Source: Heyndrickxia sporothermodurans (GTDB lineage: Bacteria; Bacillota; Bacilli; Bacillales; Bacillaceae_C). From it: a DNA stretch of 60,288 bases. This document shows, in pieces, positions 28,669-38,155 of this stretch; position 1 is the first letter of the stretch, and every line of letters begins with the position of its first letter. The DNA lies in the NCBI GenBank assembly GCA_018333075.1, contig BORH01000022.1, positions 1 to 60,288 of the forward strand, given 5' to 3'. The position numbers were made by a program, and so were the translations under genes. Under the pieces are notes generated by a model, which searched no databases, was not told where the DNA came from, and was given only the letters and a program-made list of their open reading frames with translations.

Positions 28669-28697
28669 ATTTTATCCAATTTTATTCATTGTTTCAA
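28669..28697 (-). promoter_or_regulatory. Sigma-A promoter of leuS
   Basis: TTGAAA (28692-28697), a 17-base spacer and TAAAAT (28669-28674) on the minus strand, just upstream of the T-box leader. Confidence 0.7.
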
Positions 28698-28711
28698 GCC
28701 TAATTTTAAAA

Positions 28712-29899
28712 TTACATTGAAATTGACTGTTTTTTAATTTCAGTTTTTAAAGGCCGATCATAGAACAGTGACAGAATAATTGAAATGACAAACAAAATAA
28801 TAAGAAATTCAAATAAAACAGACATGCTATAAATATCTACAAGCATCCCACCTAATAATGGTCCGATCATTCTTCCCCCTGTTGCTGTACTATTTACAAT
28901 CCCTTGAAAAAATCCTTCTTTTCCTTTAGGAGCTAGATTATCAGCAATTGAAGGAACAGTAGGCCAGACAAACATCTCACCGATTGTTAAAATGATCATC
29001 GCTGCCAAAAATCCTTTAAAATCTGCAGCATACGCTGCTATTCCAAAGGAAATCATAAATATGACAATTCCAGTAATTATTGGTCCTTTTAAATTTGAAC
29101 CAAACTTTTTTACGATAGGATTTAATAATGGTTGACCTAATACGATAAGTGCTCCATTTATCGTCCATAGCATACTATATTGACCAAGTGAAATATTTAT
29201 TTCTTGCGTATAGGCTGCAATTGTTGATTGCCATTGTACATATCCGACCCAGCATAATAAATAGCCTGCACATAAAATAAGAAGTGCAACTACCTTAGAT
29301 TTGCTTTTCACAACTTTTTTTTCTTGCAGAATCGTCGTGTGATTTCCGGGATTTGTTTTTATTTTTTTATAGCCAAAAAACGCAATTAAAAAGAAGATTA
29401 TAAACATTATAAGATTAGCTAGGAAAATATAATCAAATGAAAACGAAGCAACAAGGCCACCTAAAGCTGAACCGACCGCAACCCCAAAATTTTGAGCAAT
29501 ATAAACTGCATTAAAGGCTTTTCTTCCGCCTTCCTTCCATACAGCACCTGCCATTGCAAACATTGCTGGTACGATAATTCCTGCCCCTAGCCCAATAATC
29601 GTTAAAAGAATAGGATAGGCTGGCCAGCCATGCCAAAAAGTCATTCCTATTAAAGCAAAAATTGTAATTATAATACCAAGTAATATCGAACGGTATCCAC
29701 CGATTTTATCATATAAGCTTCCGCCAATTAAATTTCCTATTACACTTGCTCCAGAATTAAGCATTAAGACAATACCTGCAACGGATAAAGATTTTCCGAG
29801 ATGATCATGAATATAAATGGCATTTAATGGCCATAAAAAAGAAGAGCCAGTTACATTCACCATCATACCAATCACCAAAAGCCACAAGGATCTAGGCAT
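28712..29899 (-). CDS. yttB: Major facilitator superfamily transporter YttB
   Basis: A 395-residue, 12-helix MFS protein. A conserved loop, GGSLYDKIGGYRS, lies between helices 2 and 3 (near residue 59), as in drug/proton antiporter-type MFS proteins, and helix 5 contains a Gly-rich stretch (NFGVAVGSALGGL). It was identified by synteny (just upstream of the leuS region, as in B. subtilis) and length. The substrate is unknown; it may export a small molecule. AAAGGGAG precedes the ATG. It is transcribed separately upstream of leuS. Confidence 0.83.
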   Translation of the reverse strand: MPRSLWLLVIGMMVNVTGSSFLWPLNAIYIHDHLGKSLSVAGIVLMLNSGASVIGNLIGGSLYDKIGGYRSILLGIIITIFALIGMTFWHGWPAYPILLTIIGLGAGIIVPAMFAMAGAVWKEGGRKAFNAVYIAQNFGVAVGSALGGLVASFSFDYIFLANLIMFIIFFLIAFFGYKKIKTNPGNHTTILQEKKVVKSKSKVVALLILCAGYLLCWVGYVQWQSTIAAYTQEINISLGQYSMLWTINGALIVLGQPLLNPIVKKFGSNLKGPIITGIVIFMISFGIAAYAADFKGFLAAMIILTIGEMFVWPTVPSIADNLAPKGKEGFFQGIVNSTATGGRMIGPLLGGMLVDIYSMSVLFEFLIILFVISIILSLFYDRPLKTEIKKQSISM

Positions 29900-30113
29900 G
29901 AAAAACGCTCCCTTTCTTCCCCAATATTTCGATTGTTTTATGATTAAAAGGTAAATTTCTTTAATAATCTACTCATCATCTTCACAATTTTATTCCATTT
30001 CAAAGAAAGCGACAAGTAGCTAAAACAAAAAATAACATACACATAATATTCAGTGAATTTTTCATGCATTATCCTATATATTTCAACCCTTAAGAGGTTT
30101 AAAAAAACAATAA

Positions 30114-30142
30114 AAGGAGTGGGCAATCCCACTCCTTACTGT
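30114..30142 (-). terminator. Terminator of the 56-aa and ytzC genes
   Basis: On the minus strand, AAGGAGTGGG and CCCACTCCTT pair around ATTG and run into TTATTGTTTTTTT. Confidence 0.85.
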
Positions 30143-30312
30143 TAATCGGGTTTTTCTATATGCTGTTTTGATCGGACAGGTTGACTTTTTTTAGCATTTT
30201 CTTTTTTAAGCTGTTTTACAGGGTCATATTCCTGCCCAAACTCTAAATCTTGGTTATTAATGCCATTTTTTGTTTTTTGCTCAGGATTATTTTGCTTTGA
30301 TCGTTTTGCCAT
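30142..30312 (-). CDS. Small hydrophilic basic protein (56 aa)
   Basis: The frame MAKRSKQNNPEQKTKNGINNQD continues with LEFGQEYDPVKQLKKENAKK. It is charged, Lys/Asn/Gln-rich and lacks hydrophobic stretches, so it is likely disordered. GGAGGAAGAC stands just before the ATG at 30312. It lies 18 bases after ytzC with a shared terminator, so the two are probably cotranscribed. Its composition recalls small spore proteins, but I cannot assign a family. Confidence 0.65.
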   Translation of the reverse strand: MAKRSKQNNPEQKTKNGINNQDLEFGQEYDPVKQLKKENAKKSQPVRSKQHIEKPD

Positions 30313-30329
30313 GTCTTCCTCCACATTGT

Positions 30330-30605
30330 CTATAATGGTCGATCGTGATTTAAAAGGGTCATTTTATTTTGCATTTGCTGAAGTTGTAATCTCATTCGAT
30401 GCAGCTGTTCTCTTTGTTGTGAGTTTGCACTATTGGATAGCTGTGCTAAATCATTATATGCATTCTCTAATTGCTGCATCGCTGATTGGTATTCGATATC
30501 ATGATAATGCTCCTGCTTGCTGCCTTCATTATACTGCTCCTTTGCATAGCAAATCGCTTCTTCACATTTTTGAATATGCTCATCAACCGATTGTCTCGTT
30601 GCCAA
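30330..30605 (-). CDS. ytzC: DUF2524 protein YtzC
   Basis: A 91-residue helical protein (MATRQSVDEHIQKCEEAICY...REQLHRMRLQLQQMQNKM) with two amphipathic Gln-rich helices likely to form a helical hairpin. It is recognised as YtzC by sequence style and position between yttB and ytqA. The function is unknown. AAGGAGGGGC lies upstream of the ATG. It is first in a two-gene unit with the 56-residue protein. Confidence 0.8.
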   Translation of the reverse strand: MATRQSVDEHIQKCEEAICYAKEQYNEGSKQEHYHDIEYQSAMQQLENAYNDLAQLSNSANSQQREQLHRMRLQLQQMQNKMTLLNHDRPL

Positions 30606-30816
30606 TGCAAGCCCCTCCTTCTTGCTTTTGAAGTATGCTATTTTTCAAAGCATAACTTTCTTTACTATTTTGTTCATTAAATCGTTTACTATGTTGGCAA
30701 TCGAAGGAATAGCATAGATTGTTTTATTTGTTCATGCTAAAATTTTCATTAAACGTTCTTTTTAAACGAAGTATAAACTAATGTAAATTCAAGACTAAAA
30801 CAGGAGGCTTTCGAAA

Positions 30817-31767
30817 TTGGATCACGAAAATCCTTTCACGAATAAAAGGTATCACACATGGAATTATCATTTACGTTCACAATTTAATCATAAAATATTT
30901 AAAGTAGCTCTTGATGGGGGCTTTGATTGTCCAAATCGAGATGGAACAGTAGCCTTCGGTGGTTGTACATTTTGTAGTGCTGCGGGATCAGGAGATTTTG
31001 CTGGAAATCGTTCTGACAGTTTAGTCAAACAATTTCATGACATAAAAGAAAAAATGCATCAAAAATGGAAAAATGGAAAATACATGGCTTACTTTCAAGC
31101 CTATACAAATACACATGCTCCCATTGATGTATTACGTGAAAAATTTGAAACTGTATTAAGCCAGGACAATGTAGTTGCATTATCCATTGCAACAAGACCA
31201 GATTGTCTTCCAGATGAAGTAATAGAATATTTAGCTGAATTAAACGAAAGAACCTATTTATGGGTTGAGCTTGGTTTACAAACAATCCATGAGAAAACAT
31301 CTCAACTAATTAATCGAGCACATGATTTACAATGTTATTTGGACGGAGTAGAAAAATTACGAAAGCATAACATTAATATATGCACTCATATTATTAATGG
31401 TCTACCACTTGAAAGTAAAGAGATGATGATGGAAACCGCTTTACAAGTGGCTAAGATGGATGTTCAAGGAATTAAAATCCACTTATTACACTTATTAAAG
31501 GGAACACCAATGGTTAAGCAATATCAAAAAGGCTTACTTGAATTTTTATCTTTTGAAGATTATGTTGCTTTAGTATGTGATCAATTGGAGATTCTTCCAC
31601 CTGAAATGATCATTCACCGGATTACAGGTGATGGACCAATCAATTTAATGATTGGACCTATGTGGAGCACAAATAAATGGAAGGTTCTTAATGCCATAGA
31701 TGCGGAGCTTAAGCGCCGGGATAGTTGGCAAGGAAAATTTTATCAAAATGTGGAGATTATTTCATGA
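30817..31767 (+). CDS. ytqA: Radical SAM protein YtqA (YhcC/TIGR01212 family)
   Basis: A 316-residue radical SAM enzyme. The [4Fe-4S] cysteines lie in FDCPNRDGTVAFGGCTFCS, spaced C-x(10)-C-x(2)-C (near residues 38, 49 and 52), the unusual long spacing of this family, followed by GSGDF. The C-terminal IIHRITGDGP is conserved in relatives. It overlaps mnmM by four bases, and the pair is conserved in Bacillus. A link to tRNA wobble-uridine modification is therefore possible, but its own reaction is not established to my knowledge. The start is TTG (30817) after GGAGG. Confidence 0.9.
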   Translation: MDHENPFTNKRYHTWNYHLRSQFNHKIFKVALDGGFDCPNRDGTVAFGGCTFCSAAGSGDFAGNRSDSLVKQFHDIKEKMHQKWKNGKYMAYFQAYTNTHAPIDVLREKFETVLSQDNVVALSIATRPDCLPDEVIEYLAELNERTYLWVELGLQTIHEKTSQLINRAHDLQCYLDGVEKLRKHNINICTHIINGLPLESKEMMMETALQVAKMDVQGIKIHLLHLLKGTPMVKQYQKGLLEFLSFEDYVALVCDQLEILPPEMIIHRITGDGPINLMIGPMWSTNKWKVLNAIDAELKRRDSWQGKFYQNVEIIS

Positions 31768-32336
31768 AGTTATTAAAAATTATTGATTTTGCACACTCAT
31801 TATTGAAAAAATCAGTTTCCATAAATGATATGGTAATAGACGCTACCGTAGGAAATGGATATGACACGGCATTTTTAGCTCATTTAGTTGGAACTGAAGG
31901 AAAAGTATTTGGATTTGATATACAAGCAGAGGCAATTAACTCGACGAAAAACTATTTAATAAAAAATGAATTGGACCAAAATGTTACCCTTTTTAACAAA
32001 GGTCATGAAACCATTATGGAATCCATTCCTTCCGAATATTATCAAAAAATAACAGGAGCCATTTTTAATTTAGGCTACTTACCTGGAGGGGATAAACAAA
32101 TTGTCACAAAAGCTGAAACAACTATATCAGCTATAAAACAACTTATCGAAATAATGAAGCCTGAAGGAATCATTATTTTAGTGATTTACCATGGGCACCT
32201 TGAAGGTGCTATTGAACGTGACGAAGTGATGAACTTCGTCCAGACAATCGATCAGAAAATTGCGCATGTTATCAAGTATCAATTTATCAATCAAATAAAT
32301 AATCCGCCGTTTGTCATTGCTATTGAAAAACGATAA
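31764..32336 (+). CDS. mnmM: tRNA wobble-uridine methyltransferase MnmM (YtqB)
   Basis: A SAM-dependent methyltransferase, 190 residues. The SAM site is IDATVGNGYDTAFLA (near residue 27), followed by FGFDIQAEA (near 54) and NLGYLPGGDK (near 102), the family's NLGYLP-type motif. B. subtilis YtqB has been shown to act as MnmM, methylating nm5s2U34 to mnm5s2U in tRNA, the step that Escherichia coli performs with MnmC. The start is the ATG at 31764, which overlaps the TGA of ytqA. The stop lies inside the terminator stem. Confidence 0.92.
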   Translation: MKLLKIIDFAHSLLKKSVSINDMVIDATVGNGYDTAFLAHLVGTEGKVFGFDIQAEAINSTKNYLIKNELDQNVTLFNKGHETIMESIPSEYYQKITGAIFNLGYLPGGDKQIVTKAETTISAIKQLIEIMKPEGIIILVIYHGHLEGAIERDEVMNFVQTIDQKIAHVIKYQFINQINNPPFVIAIEKR

Positions 32337-32363
32337 CCAATAAAAAATGGTTATCGTTTTTGT
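32326..32363 (+). terminator. Terminator of ytqA-mnmM
   Basis: AAAAACGATAACCA and TGGTTATCGTTTTT pair (14 bp) around an 8-nt loop. The stem contains the mnmM stop codon. Confidence 0.85.
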
Positions 32364-32399
32364 TTACTATTTGAATAAAGTACTACACTTTAATATCTT

Positions 32400-33521
32400 C
32401 TAATTTATTTCTGCACTTCTTTTTTTAGTTTTTAAAAAAGCTTTCACAACACCTGTGGGAATCAAATTTTTTACTTTTCGGTAGGCTCTCCCATTCCAAT
32501 AAAAGAAATAACTAATAGATCCACCATGTTTGATCATTGTTTTGGAAATTTTTTGAACATCCTTTTGCTTATTTACTTTGTCATCAGATAAATACACGGC
32601 TAATAAGCCTCGATTAATCAATTTATGAAATTTTTGATCTGGTAGCTTTTCTGTGTGCTTGTCAGCTTCAGATAAAAAATGCATTAATCGATCTAATAAT
32701 TGATCATTATTATTGTAATAAAAGCAGAAGTTTAAATCTCCTCCTTCACGATCCTCATCCTGATCAATAAAATAATCGAGAAGAATATGTAAGCCTTGAA
32801 TATAGGGAAAATAGCCTTCCCTAATACTTATCGCATGCTCCGCTTTAAAATCATCACGAAAACAATACGAAACCAGACAAAAGATGCCTAAAGTAGATCC
32901 AGAGCAAGCTGAAAACTCATACCATCCCATCTCAGGTAAAGATTGCTTATTTTTTTCAAACCATGACTGTAAGCGCGGTTCTCTTTCTTCTACCTTGACA
33001 TGCTTATGTATTTGCAAATCACAATAGTATTGACATAATTCTAATAATGGAGCTTTAATAAGGTCATATTTAGTTAATTGTGATAATGTTTTTTGGCAAG
33101 TTAATACTAATTGCTTTAAGTAACCACCATCATTTTGATCCGAACGCAGCCGATAATAATTTTTTGGAGTTGCTCCGACAGTTAATGAGTCTTTCATTGA
33201 CTCATGCAATGCTGCAAAATCGTCGGGATCTAATGAAGTACTACGGTCACATAAATTATCAAGATAATCACTAATTGTTTGATAGGCAACAATAAATTTT
33301 ATGGCTTCTTCCCTATGTTCTAATGCTAGTAATGCGAGAATTGATCCACCCTCACAATGAAACGTCTTATGTTGAATACTAGCTAATGCTTGATTTTTTA
33401 ATTCTTGGTTAGGAATGGATGCTGCTTTTTCTTTCCAATACAATAATTCACGATGAACCGATGGAAAAACCTTCCTATACACTTGATTCATCAATGAAAT
33501 TGGCTGTGAAGGGACGGACAT
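32400..33521 (-). CDS. ytpB: Tetraprenyl-beta-curcumene synthase YtpB (DUF2600)
   Basis: A large terpene cyclase (373 residues) of the DUF2600 family that converts all-trans-tetraprenyl diphosphate into tetraprenyl-beta-curcumene, the C35 precursor of bacterial sesquarterpenes. Acidic clusters that could bind diphosphate-Mg are seen, DYLDNLCDRST near residue 85 and DYFIDQDEDREGGD near 250. There is no signal peptide. It lies 14 bases downstream of ytpA in the same orientation, as in B. subtilis. AGGTGAT precedes the ATG. Confidence 0.9.
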   Translation of the reverse strand: MSVPSQPISLMNQVYRKVFPSVHRELLYWKEKAASIPNQELKNQALASIQHKTFHCEGGSILALLALEHREEAIKFIVAYQTISDYLDNLCDRSTSLDPDDFAALHESMKDSLTVGATPKNYYRLRSDQNDGGYLKQLVLTCQKTLSQLTKYDLIKAPLLELCQYYCDLQIHKHVKVEEREPRLQSWFEKNKQSLPEMGWYEFSACSGSTLGIFCLVSYCFRDDFKAEHAISIREGYFPYIQGLHILLDYFIDQDEDREGGDLNFCFYYNNNDQLLDRLMHFLSEADKHTEKLPDQKFHKLINRGLLAVYLSDDKVNKQKDVQKISKTMIKHGGSISYFFYWNGRAYRKVKNLIPTGVVKAFLKTKKRSAEIN

Positions 33522-33535
33522 CTTTAAAAATCACC

Positions 33536-34342
33536 TCATTTAACGATATAACCTAAAGAACTTAATCTAGTCTCAACAAAGTTCTTTGCATATTGAAATA
33601 TTTCTTCCCGTTCTGGCTCACTAAATATTTCATGATAGCAATTTGGCCAAACCTTTAATTGTTTTTCAGATAATGATACTTTATTAAACCAATCATTAAC
33701 TGCTTGTTTATTTACAATTTTATCATTTCCACCCTGTAAAACCAAAAAAGGAATATCTGGAACTTTTGAAATATTTGTGAAGGCTAATTTCATTGCCTTT
33801 ACTAGCTCTCGATACCATCTAACAGAAACCTTTGTAACAAATAATGAATCATTCAAAGCTATATCACGTGTATCCTCATTTCTTGTAGCAGATTCAATGG
33901 TTAGACCACTTGAAAATTTTATTTGAGGTGCAACCTTATTAAGGAGCAGCGATGTCAAGTTTAAAAAATTTGAAGGATAGTTAACTAAATCTAAACAAGG
34001 TGCCGAAAGTATAACTCCAGCTAAATTTAGTCTCTCCTCTTGTAGTGTTCTCGTTACCGCTAATCCTCCCATACTATGACCTAGTAAAAAAACAGGAACA
34101 TTGAATTGATAGGCAGTTTGTACCCAATCTTTTATTTCAAATATATATTCATCAAAGGAATCGATATGACCTCTTTGGGATCTTGATGTCATTCCTTGTC
34201 CAGGTAAGTCACCCATTATGACATGATAGCCAGACGAGCGCCACATTTCAATTAGCCAGTTATATCTTCCATGATGCTCCATCGCTCCATGGACAATCAC
34301 AATAACAGCTTTTGGATCCTGATCTGCCTCCCATTTCCACAT
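33536..34342 (-). CDS. ytpA: Lysophospholipase/monoacylglycerol lipase-like hydrolase YtpA
   Basis: An alpha/beta hydrolase of 268 residues. The oxyanion region HGAMEHHGRY (near residue 18), the nucleophile GHSMGG (Ser near 89) and the C-terminal His in NCYHEIF (near 246) are visible. In B. subtilis YtpA is a phospholipase needed for the lysophospholipid antibiotic bacilysocin. The start is the ATG at 34342 with GGGAGG upstream; the longer frame of 26 extra codons has no site. It is the first gene of ytpA-ytpB. Confidence 0.88.
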   Translation of the reverse strand: MWKWEADQDPKAVIVIVHGAMEHHGRYNWLIEMWRSSGYHVIMGDLPGQGMTSRSQRGHIDSFDEYIFEIKDWVQTAYQFNVPVFLLGHSMGGLAVTRTLQEERLNLAGVILSAPCLDLVNYPSNFLNLTSLLLNKVAPQIKFSSGLTIESATRNEDTRDIALNDSLFVTKVSVRWYRELVKAMKLAFTNISKVPDIPFLVLQGGNDKIVNKQAVNDWFNKVSLSEKQLKVWPNCYHEIFSEPEREEIFQYAKNFVETRLSSLGYIVK

Positions 34343-34550
34343 ATCTAAACCTCCCTCATTCCAGCTTAGTAATTCTTTCCTATTATAAAATGAAATAACA
34401 AAATAAGAAAAGATATTCACTTTTTAACATAAAATCTATTTACTTTTATTATTGTACCCATATTAAAAAAATGACAAAATAAAATAGTGTAACGATTTAT
34501 GATCAATCGTTTTTTATTAACAAAACATGACGAAAGGAGCCAAATCTCAC

Positions 34551-35069
34551 ATGATTTACTCGTATAAGGGAAAGGAACCTCAAATCGCTCAATCTGCATT
34601 TATTGCTGATTTTGCTACCATTTCTGGAGATGTAACAATTGGTGAGGAATCTAGTGTATGGTTTAATACATCCATCCGAGGAGATGTAGCGCCAACCATA
34701 ATAGGTAATAAAGTGAATATACAAGATAACTCTGTTCTACACCAAAGTCCAAATAATCCGCTTATTATTGAAGATGAAGTAACTGTAGGTCATCAAGTCA
34801 TATTGCATAGCTGCAAAATACACAAAAAGGCTTTAATTGGGATGGGATCCATTATTTTAGATAATGCTGAAATTGGTGAAGGTGCATTTATTGGTGCTGG
34901 AAGTCTCGTTCCACAGGGTAAAACTATTCCCCCTAATACATTAGCGTTTGGACGTCCAGCAAAGGTAATTAGACCATTAAACGAGGAAGATATCAAAGAT
35001 ATGAAACGGATATCAAAAGAATATGTAGAAAAAGGGCAATATTATAAAGCTATGCAAGGAAAATCTTAA
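34551..35069 (+). CDS. ytoA: Gamma-carbonic anhydrase-like hexapeptide-repeat protein YtoA
   Basis: A 172-residue left-handed beta-helix protein. Repeated I/L/V-G-x-x hexapeptides run through the middle (AQSAFIADFATISGDVTIGE..., IGNKVNIQDNSVLHQSP, VTVGHQVILHSCKIH). The three zinc His of gamma-class enzymes are present (LHQ, VGHQVILHSC). A C-terminal helix closes the trimer. Activity in Bacillus is not proven, since many homologues are inactive. The start is the ATG at 34551 after AAAGGAG; a 24-base longer start lacks a site. Confidence 0.88.
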   Translation: MIYSYKGKEPQIAQSAFIADFATISGDVTIGEESSVWFNTSIRGDVAPTIIGNKVNIQDNSVLHQSPNNPLIIEDEVTVGHQVILHSCKIHKKALIGMGSIILDNAEIGEGAFIGAGSLVPQGKTIPPNTLAFGRPAKVIRPLNEEDIKDMKRISKEYVEKGQYYKAMQGKS

Positions 35070-35236
35070 TCTGTTTTAACCTCATATTGGAGACATGAAG
35101 TAAACAAACATGTTTTAACTTAAATGCAAAATAACTAAAGATTAATAAAACAGTCAAAATTAAAGCCTTATAATCACTAAAAAATCAATTAGAATTGACG
35201 ATGTATATAATATAAATGATTTACATAGGTGATTAT

Positions 35237-35992
35237 ATGAAAACGATTATCTCAGGGCTTGCCGCTTTTTTTCTTGCAATGGTTATTTTTTTATATGGAT
35301 ATCAGAATGAGCACGCTAGTGAGCTTAATGAAAATAAAAATACTTTAAATTTATCTAATTCAAATAGCATGTCAATCGTTAAAATTAAAGACAGGGTTCT
35401 ACTTAATATCCCTGTAATTGCTCAATTTCCTGAGTTGGCCCGGGGATGCGAGGTAACTAGTTTAACCATGCTATTAAATGCAGCAGGGCTACATACTAAT
35501 AAGATGAAGCTAGCAAAAGAAATAACAAAAGATCCAACACCTCGTAAAGTTATTAATAATAAAATATATTACGGAAATCCTCATAACGGTTTTGTAGGGA
35601 ATATTTATACATATGAAAAACCTGGATTAGGTGTATATGCTCAACCAATCATAAAGCTAGCAGAAAAATATTTACCTGGGAAAATAGTAAACCTAACAAA
35701 TAGCTCTTTTGAAGATTTAAAAATCCCTTTATCAGATGGACGTCCCGTGTGGGTCATAATCAATACGAAATATCAACAACTTCCTGAATCCTATTTTGAA
35801 ACATGGATTACTAAAGATGGACCTATCCGAATTACAACAAAAGAGCATTCCGTTCTAATTACTGGCTATGATCATCAATATATATATTTTAATGACCCAC
35901 TAACCGGACAAAAAAATAAAAAAGCACCCATTAATGACTTTAAAAAAGCATGGGTGCAAATGGGCAGCCAAGCTATTTCATACTTAGATTAG
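35237..35992 (+). CDS. Exported C39-like cysteine peptidase family protein
   Basis: A 251-residue protein with an N-terminal signal/anchor (IISGLAAFFLAMVIFLYGYQN). The papain-like C39_2 domain follows: Gln and Cys in VIAQFPELARGCEVTSLTML (Cys near residue 70), His in EHSVLITGYD (near 210) and an Asn/Asp pair in YFNDPLTG (near 224). It is likely an extracytoplasmic peptidase or a peptidoglycan-associated enzyme; the substrate is unknown. The start is the ATG at 35237 with AGGTGAT upstream. The gene lies alone between ytoA and asnB; B. subtilis has other genes here. Confidence 0.83.
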   Translation: MKTIISGLAAFFLAMVIFLYGYQNEHASELNENKNTLNLSNSNSMSIVKIKDRVLLNIPVIAQFPELARGCEVTSLTMLLNAAGLHTNKMKLAKEITKDPTPRKVINNKIYYGNPHNGFVGNIYTYEKPGLGVYAQPIIKLAEKYLPGKIVNLTNSSFEDLKIPLSDGRPVWVIINTKYQQLPESYFETWITKDGPIRITTKEHSVLITGYDHQYIYFNDPLTGQKNKKAPINDFKKAWVQMGSQAISYLD

Positions 35993-36020
35993 GTAGGAAA
36001 TAGCTTGGCAGTTTTTTATT
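35967..36020 (+). terminator. Terminator of the C39-like peptidase gene
   Basis: GCCAAGCTATTTC and GAAATAGCTTGGC form a 13-bp stem that contains the stop codon in its loop, followed by GTTTTTTATTT. Confidence 0.85.
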
Positions 36021-37914
36021 TCATTACTTCTAAATTTGACATTTGGTACTGTTTTTGAAAATCGTATTTTTCTTCCAGATAGACTGCGTGCCAAATCATA
36101 AAAATAAGGACGGTCCAAATTTTTCGACTATAGTCCATCTTACCTTGACAATGTTCTTCTAATAATTTTAAGACATAATGCTTATTAATGATATGATCTG
36201 TTTCACTTTCAAGAATAATTTGTTTTGCCCATTCATTCATTTCATTTCTTAACCAATGGCGAATTGGTACTGGGAAGCCTAATTTTTTTCGGTTAAGTAC
36301 ATGATCTGGAACTACACCTTCAGCAGCTTTTCTTAACACATACTTCGTCGTATTATTTGCTGTTTTTAAGCTTGTAGGTATTCTAGATGCAACTTTAAAT
36401 ACTTCTTTATCTAAAAATGGAACCCTAAGCTCTAAAGAATGTGCCATCGTCATTTTATCTGCCTTTAGAAGAATGTCACCGCGCATCCAAGTATGAATAT
36501 CGATATATTGCATACGGTCAACTGGATCATATCCTTGTGTTTCAGCATATAGCTGTTTTGTAATATTTGTATAATCAAGACCAGATTTATATTGAGCTAA
36601 TAAAGCTTTTTTCTCTGCCTCAGTATACATTTTGGCGTTTCCGATATATCGTTCTTCCATAGGTGTTACACCGCGTTCAATAAAGCTTTTCCCTTTCACA
36701 CCTTCTGGAAGAATTTTAGCTAGTGCTTTCAATAATGACTTTCCGACTGCTGGAATTTTATTAAATACCTCAAGTGACTCTGGTTCACGATAAATATTAT
36801 ATCCGCCAAACAGTTCATCTGCACCTTCACCTGATAAAACAACTGTTACATGCTTTCTTGCTTCACGAGCGACAAAATATAAAGGTACACAAGCAGGATC
36901 TGCTAATGGGTCATCTAAATGCCAAATAATCTTCGGCAATTCCTTCATATATTCCTCAGGCTTGATTACATAACTGATGTTTTCAACACCAAGCTTATCA
37001 GCTGTTTCCTTTGCTACATCAATTTCACTAAACCCATTATGTTCAAAGCCAACTGAAAATGTTTTAATATTAGGATGATATTGCTTAGCAATGGACGCAA
37101 TTATCGACGAATCAATTCCACCAGATAAAAATGAACCTACAGGTACATCACTACGCATATGAACATTGACAGAATCAAATAAAACATCTCTAATCTCTTT
37201 TATAAATTCATCTTCAGATTTTTGTATCGGATGGAAGGCTGCTTTCCAATAACGATGCATTTTCATTGGTTCGCCTAATTTTTTAATAAAATAATGACCT
37301 GGTTCTAATTTTTTTATTCCTTTTGTCATTGTATCTGGTTCTGGAACAAATTGATAAGTCATATAATGTTGAGCAGCTTCATAATTTAATTCTTCCTTCT
37401 CCATAGCTAGAAGGATGCTTTTCTTTTCAGAAGCGAAAAAAGTACGATTATTTTCTTCTTTATAGAAAAACGGTTTTATTCCAAAAGGATCACGAGCACC
37501 AATCAATGTTTGCTCCTGTTTATCCCAAATAGTAAAAGCAAACATTCCACGAAGCTTCTCTACTGCTTTTTCCTTATAATGACTATATGAAGCAAGAATA
37601 ACCTCTGTATCAGATGAAGTTTCAAATGTTAAGCCTTCCTCAATTAGTTCGTTCCTTAGCTCAACATAATTGTAAATTTCACCATTAAAAATAATCCAAT
37701 AGCGTTCATTTTCATATGTTAATGGTTGATGTCCGCTTTCCAAATCAATAATACTTAAGCGGCGAAATCCAAACTGAATATGCTCATCCTCATAAAATCC
37801 ATCATCATCCGGACCGCGATGAGTAATAATATTATTCATGTTTTTAAAAAGCTGTCTATCAGCATCTCTTAATCCTACTTCTTGGTCATGTATACAACCG
37901 ATAAATCCACACAT
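36016..37914 (-). CDS. asnB: Asparagine synthetase B (glutamine-hydrolysing)
   Basis: A 632-residue amidotransferase that makes asparagine from aspartate, glutamine and ATP. Cys2 (MCGFIGC) is the glutaminase nucleophile, so the initiator Met must be removed and the start is certain. The Ntn glutaminase domain extends to about residue 210. The synthetase domain has the PP-loop SGGIDSSI near 265 and SGEGADELFGGYN near 357. The length equals that of B. subtilis AsnB. AGGTGA lies upstream. It is transcribed alone, downstream of metK. Confidence 0.97.
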   Translation of the reverse strand: MCGFIGCIHDQEVGLRDADRQLFKNMNNIITHRGPDDDGFYEDEHIQFGFRRLSIIDLESGHQPLTYENERYWIIFNGEIYNYVELRNELIEEGLTFETSSDTEVILASYSHYKEKAVEKLRGMFAFTIWDKQEQTLIGARDPFGIKPFFYKEENNRTFFASEKKSILLAMEKEELNYEAAQHYMTYQFVPEPDTMTKGIKKLEPGHYFIKKLGEPMKMHRYWKAAFHPIQKSEDEFIKEIRDVLFDSVNVHMRSDVPVGSFLSGGIDSSIIASIAKQYHPNIKTFSVGFEHNGFSEIDVAKETADKLGVENISYVIKPEEYMKELPKIIWHLDDPLADPACVPLYFVAREARKHVTVVLSGEGADELFGGYNIYREPESLEVFNKIPAVGKSLLKALAKILPEGVKGKSFIERGVTPMEERYIGNAKMYTEAEKKALLAQYKSGLDYTNITKQLYAETQGYDPVDRMQYIDIHTWMRGDILLKADKMTMAHSLELRVPFLDKEVFKVASRIPTSLKTANNTTKYVLRKAAEGVVPDHVLNRKKLGFPVPIRHWLRNEMNEWAKQIILESETDHIINKHYVLKLLEEHCQGKMDYSRKIWTVLIFMIWHAVYLEEKYDFQKQYQMSNLEVMK

Positions 37915-38155
37915 TTATGTATGTCACCTACTCCATTTCTAATTAACATACTGCTTCACATTTGTTTCACCCAGATGTATTATCAATTCCTGCTGGGTAT
38001 TTTCGGTATGCACTATTTCAACACACCATTTTATACTATCATTTTTTTACTTTTTTTGCAGTAGACAATAAGTATATTTTATTGGTAAGAAATGCGAATG
38101 TTACAAATCTGAAGCATCTTCATTTTCCCTTTTATTAATTACACTCAAATTAAAA

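Noticed and set aside
29944-30132. Minus-strand 62-codon frame after the small genes near 30.1 kb
   Set aside because: Its start lies inside the strong terminator of the 56-aa gene; the shorter internal ATG has only a weak AGGA and the translation looks random.
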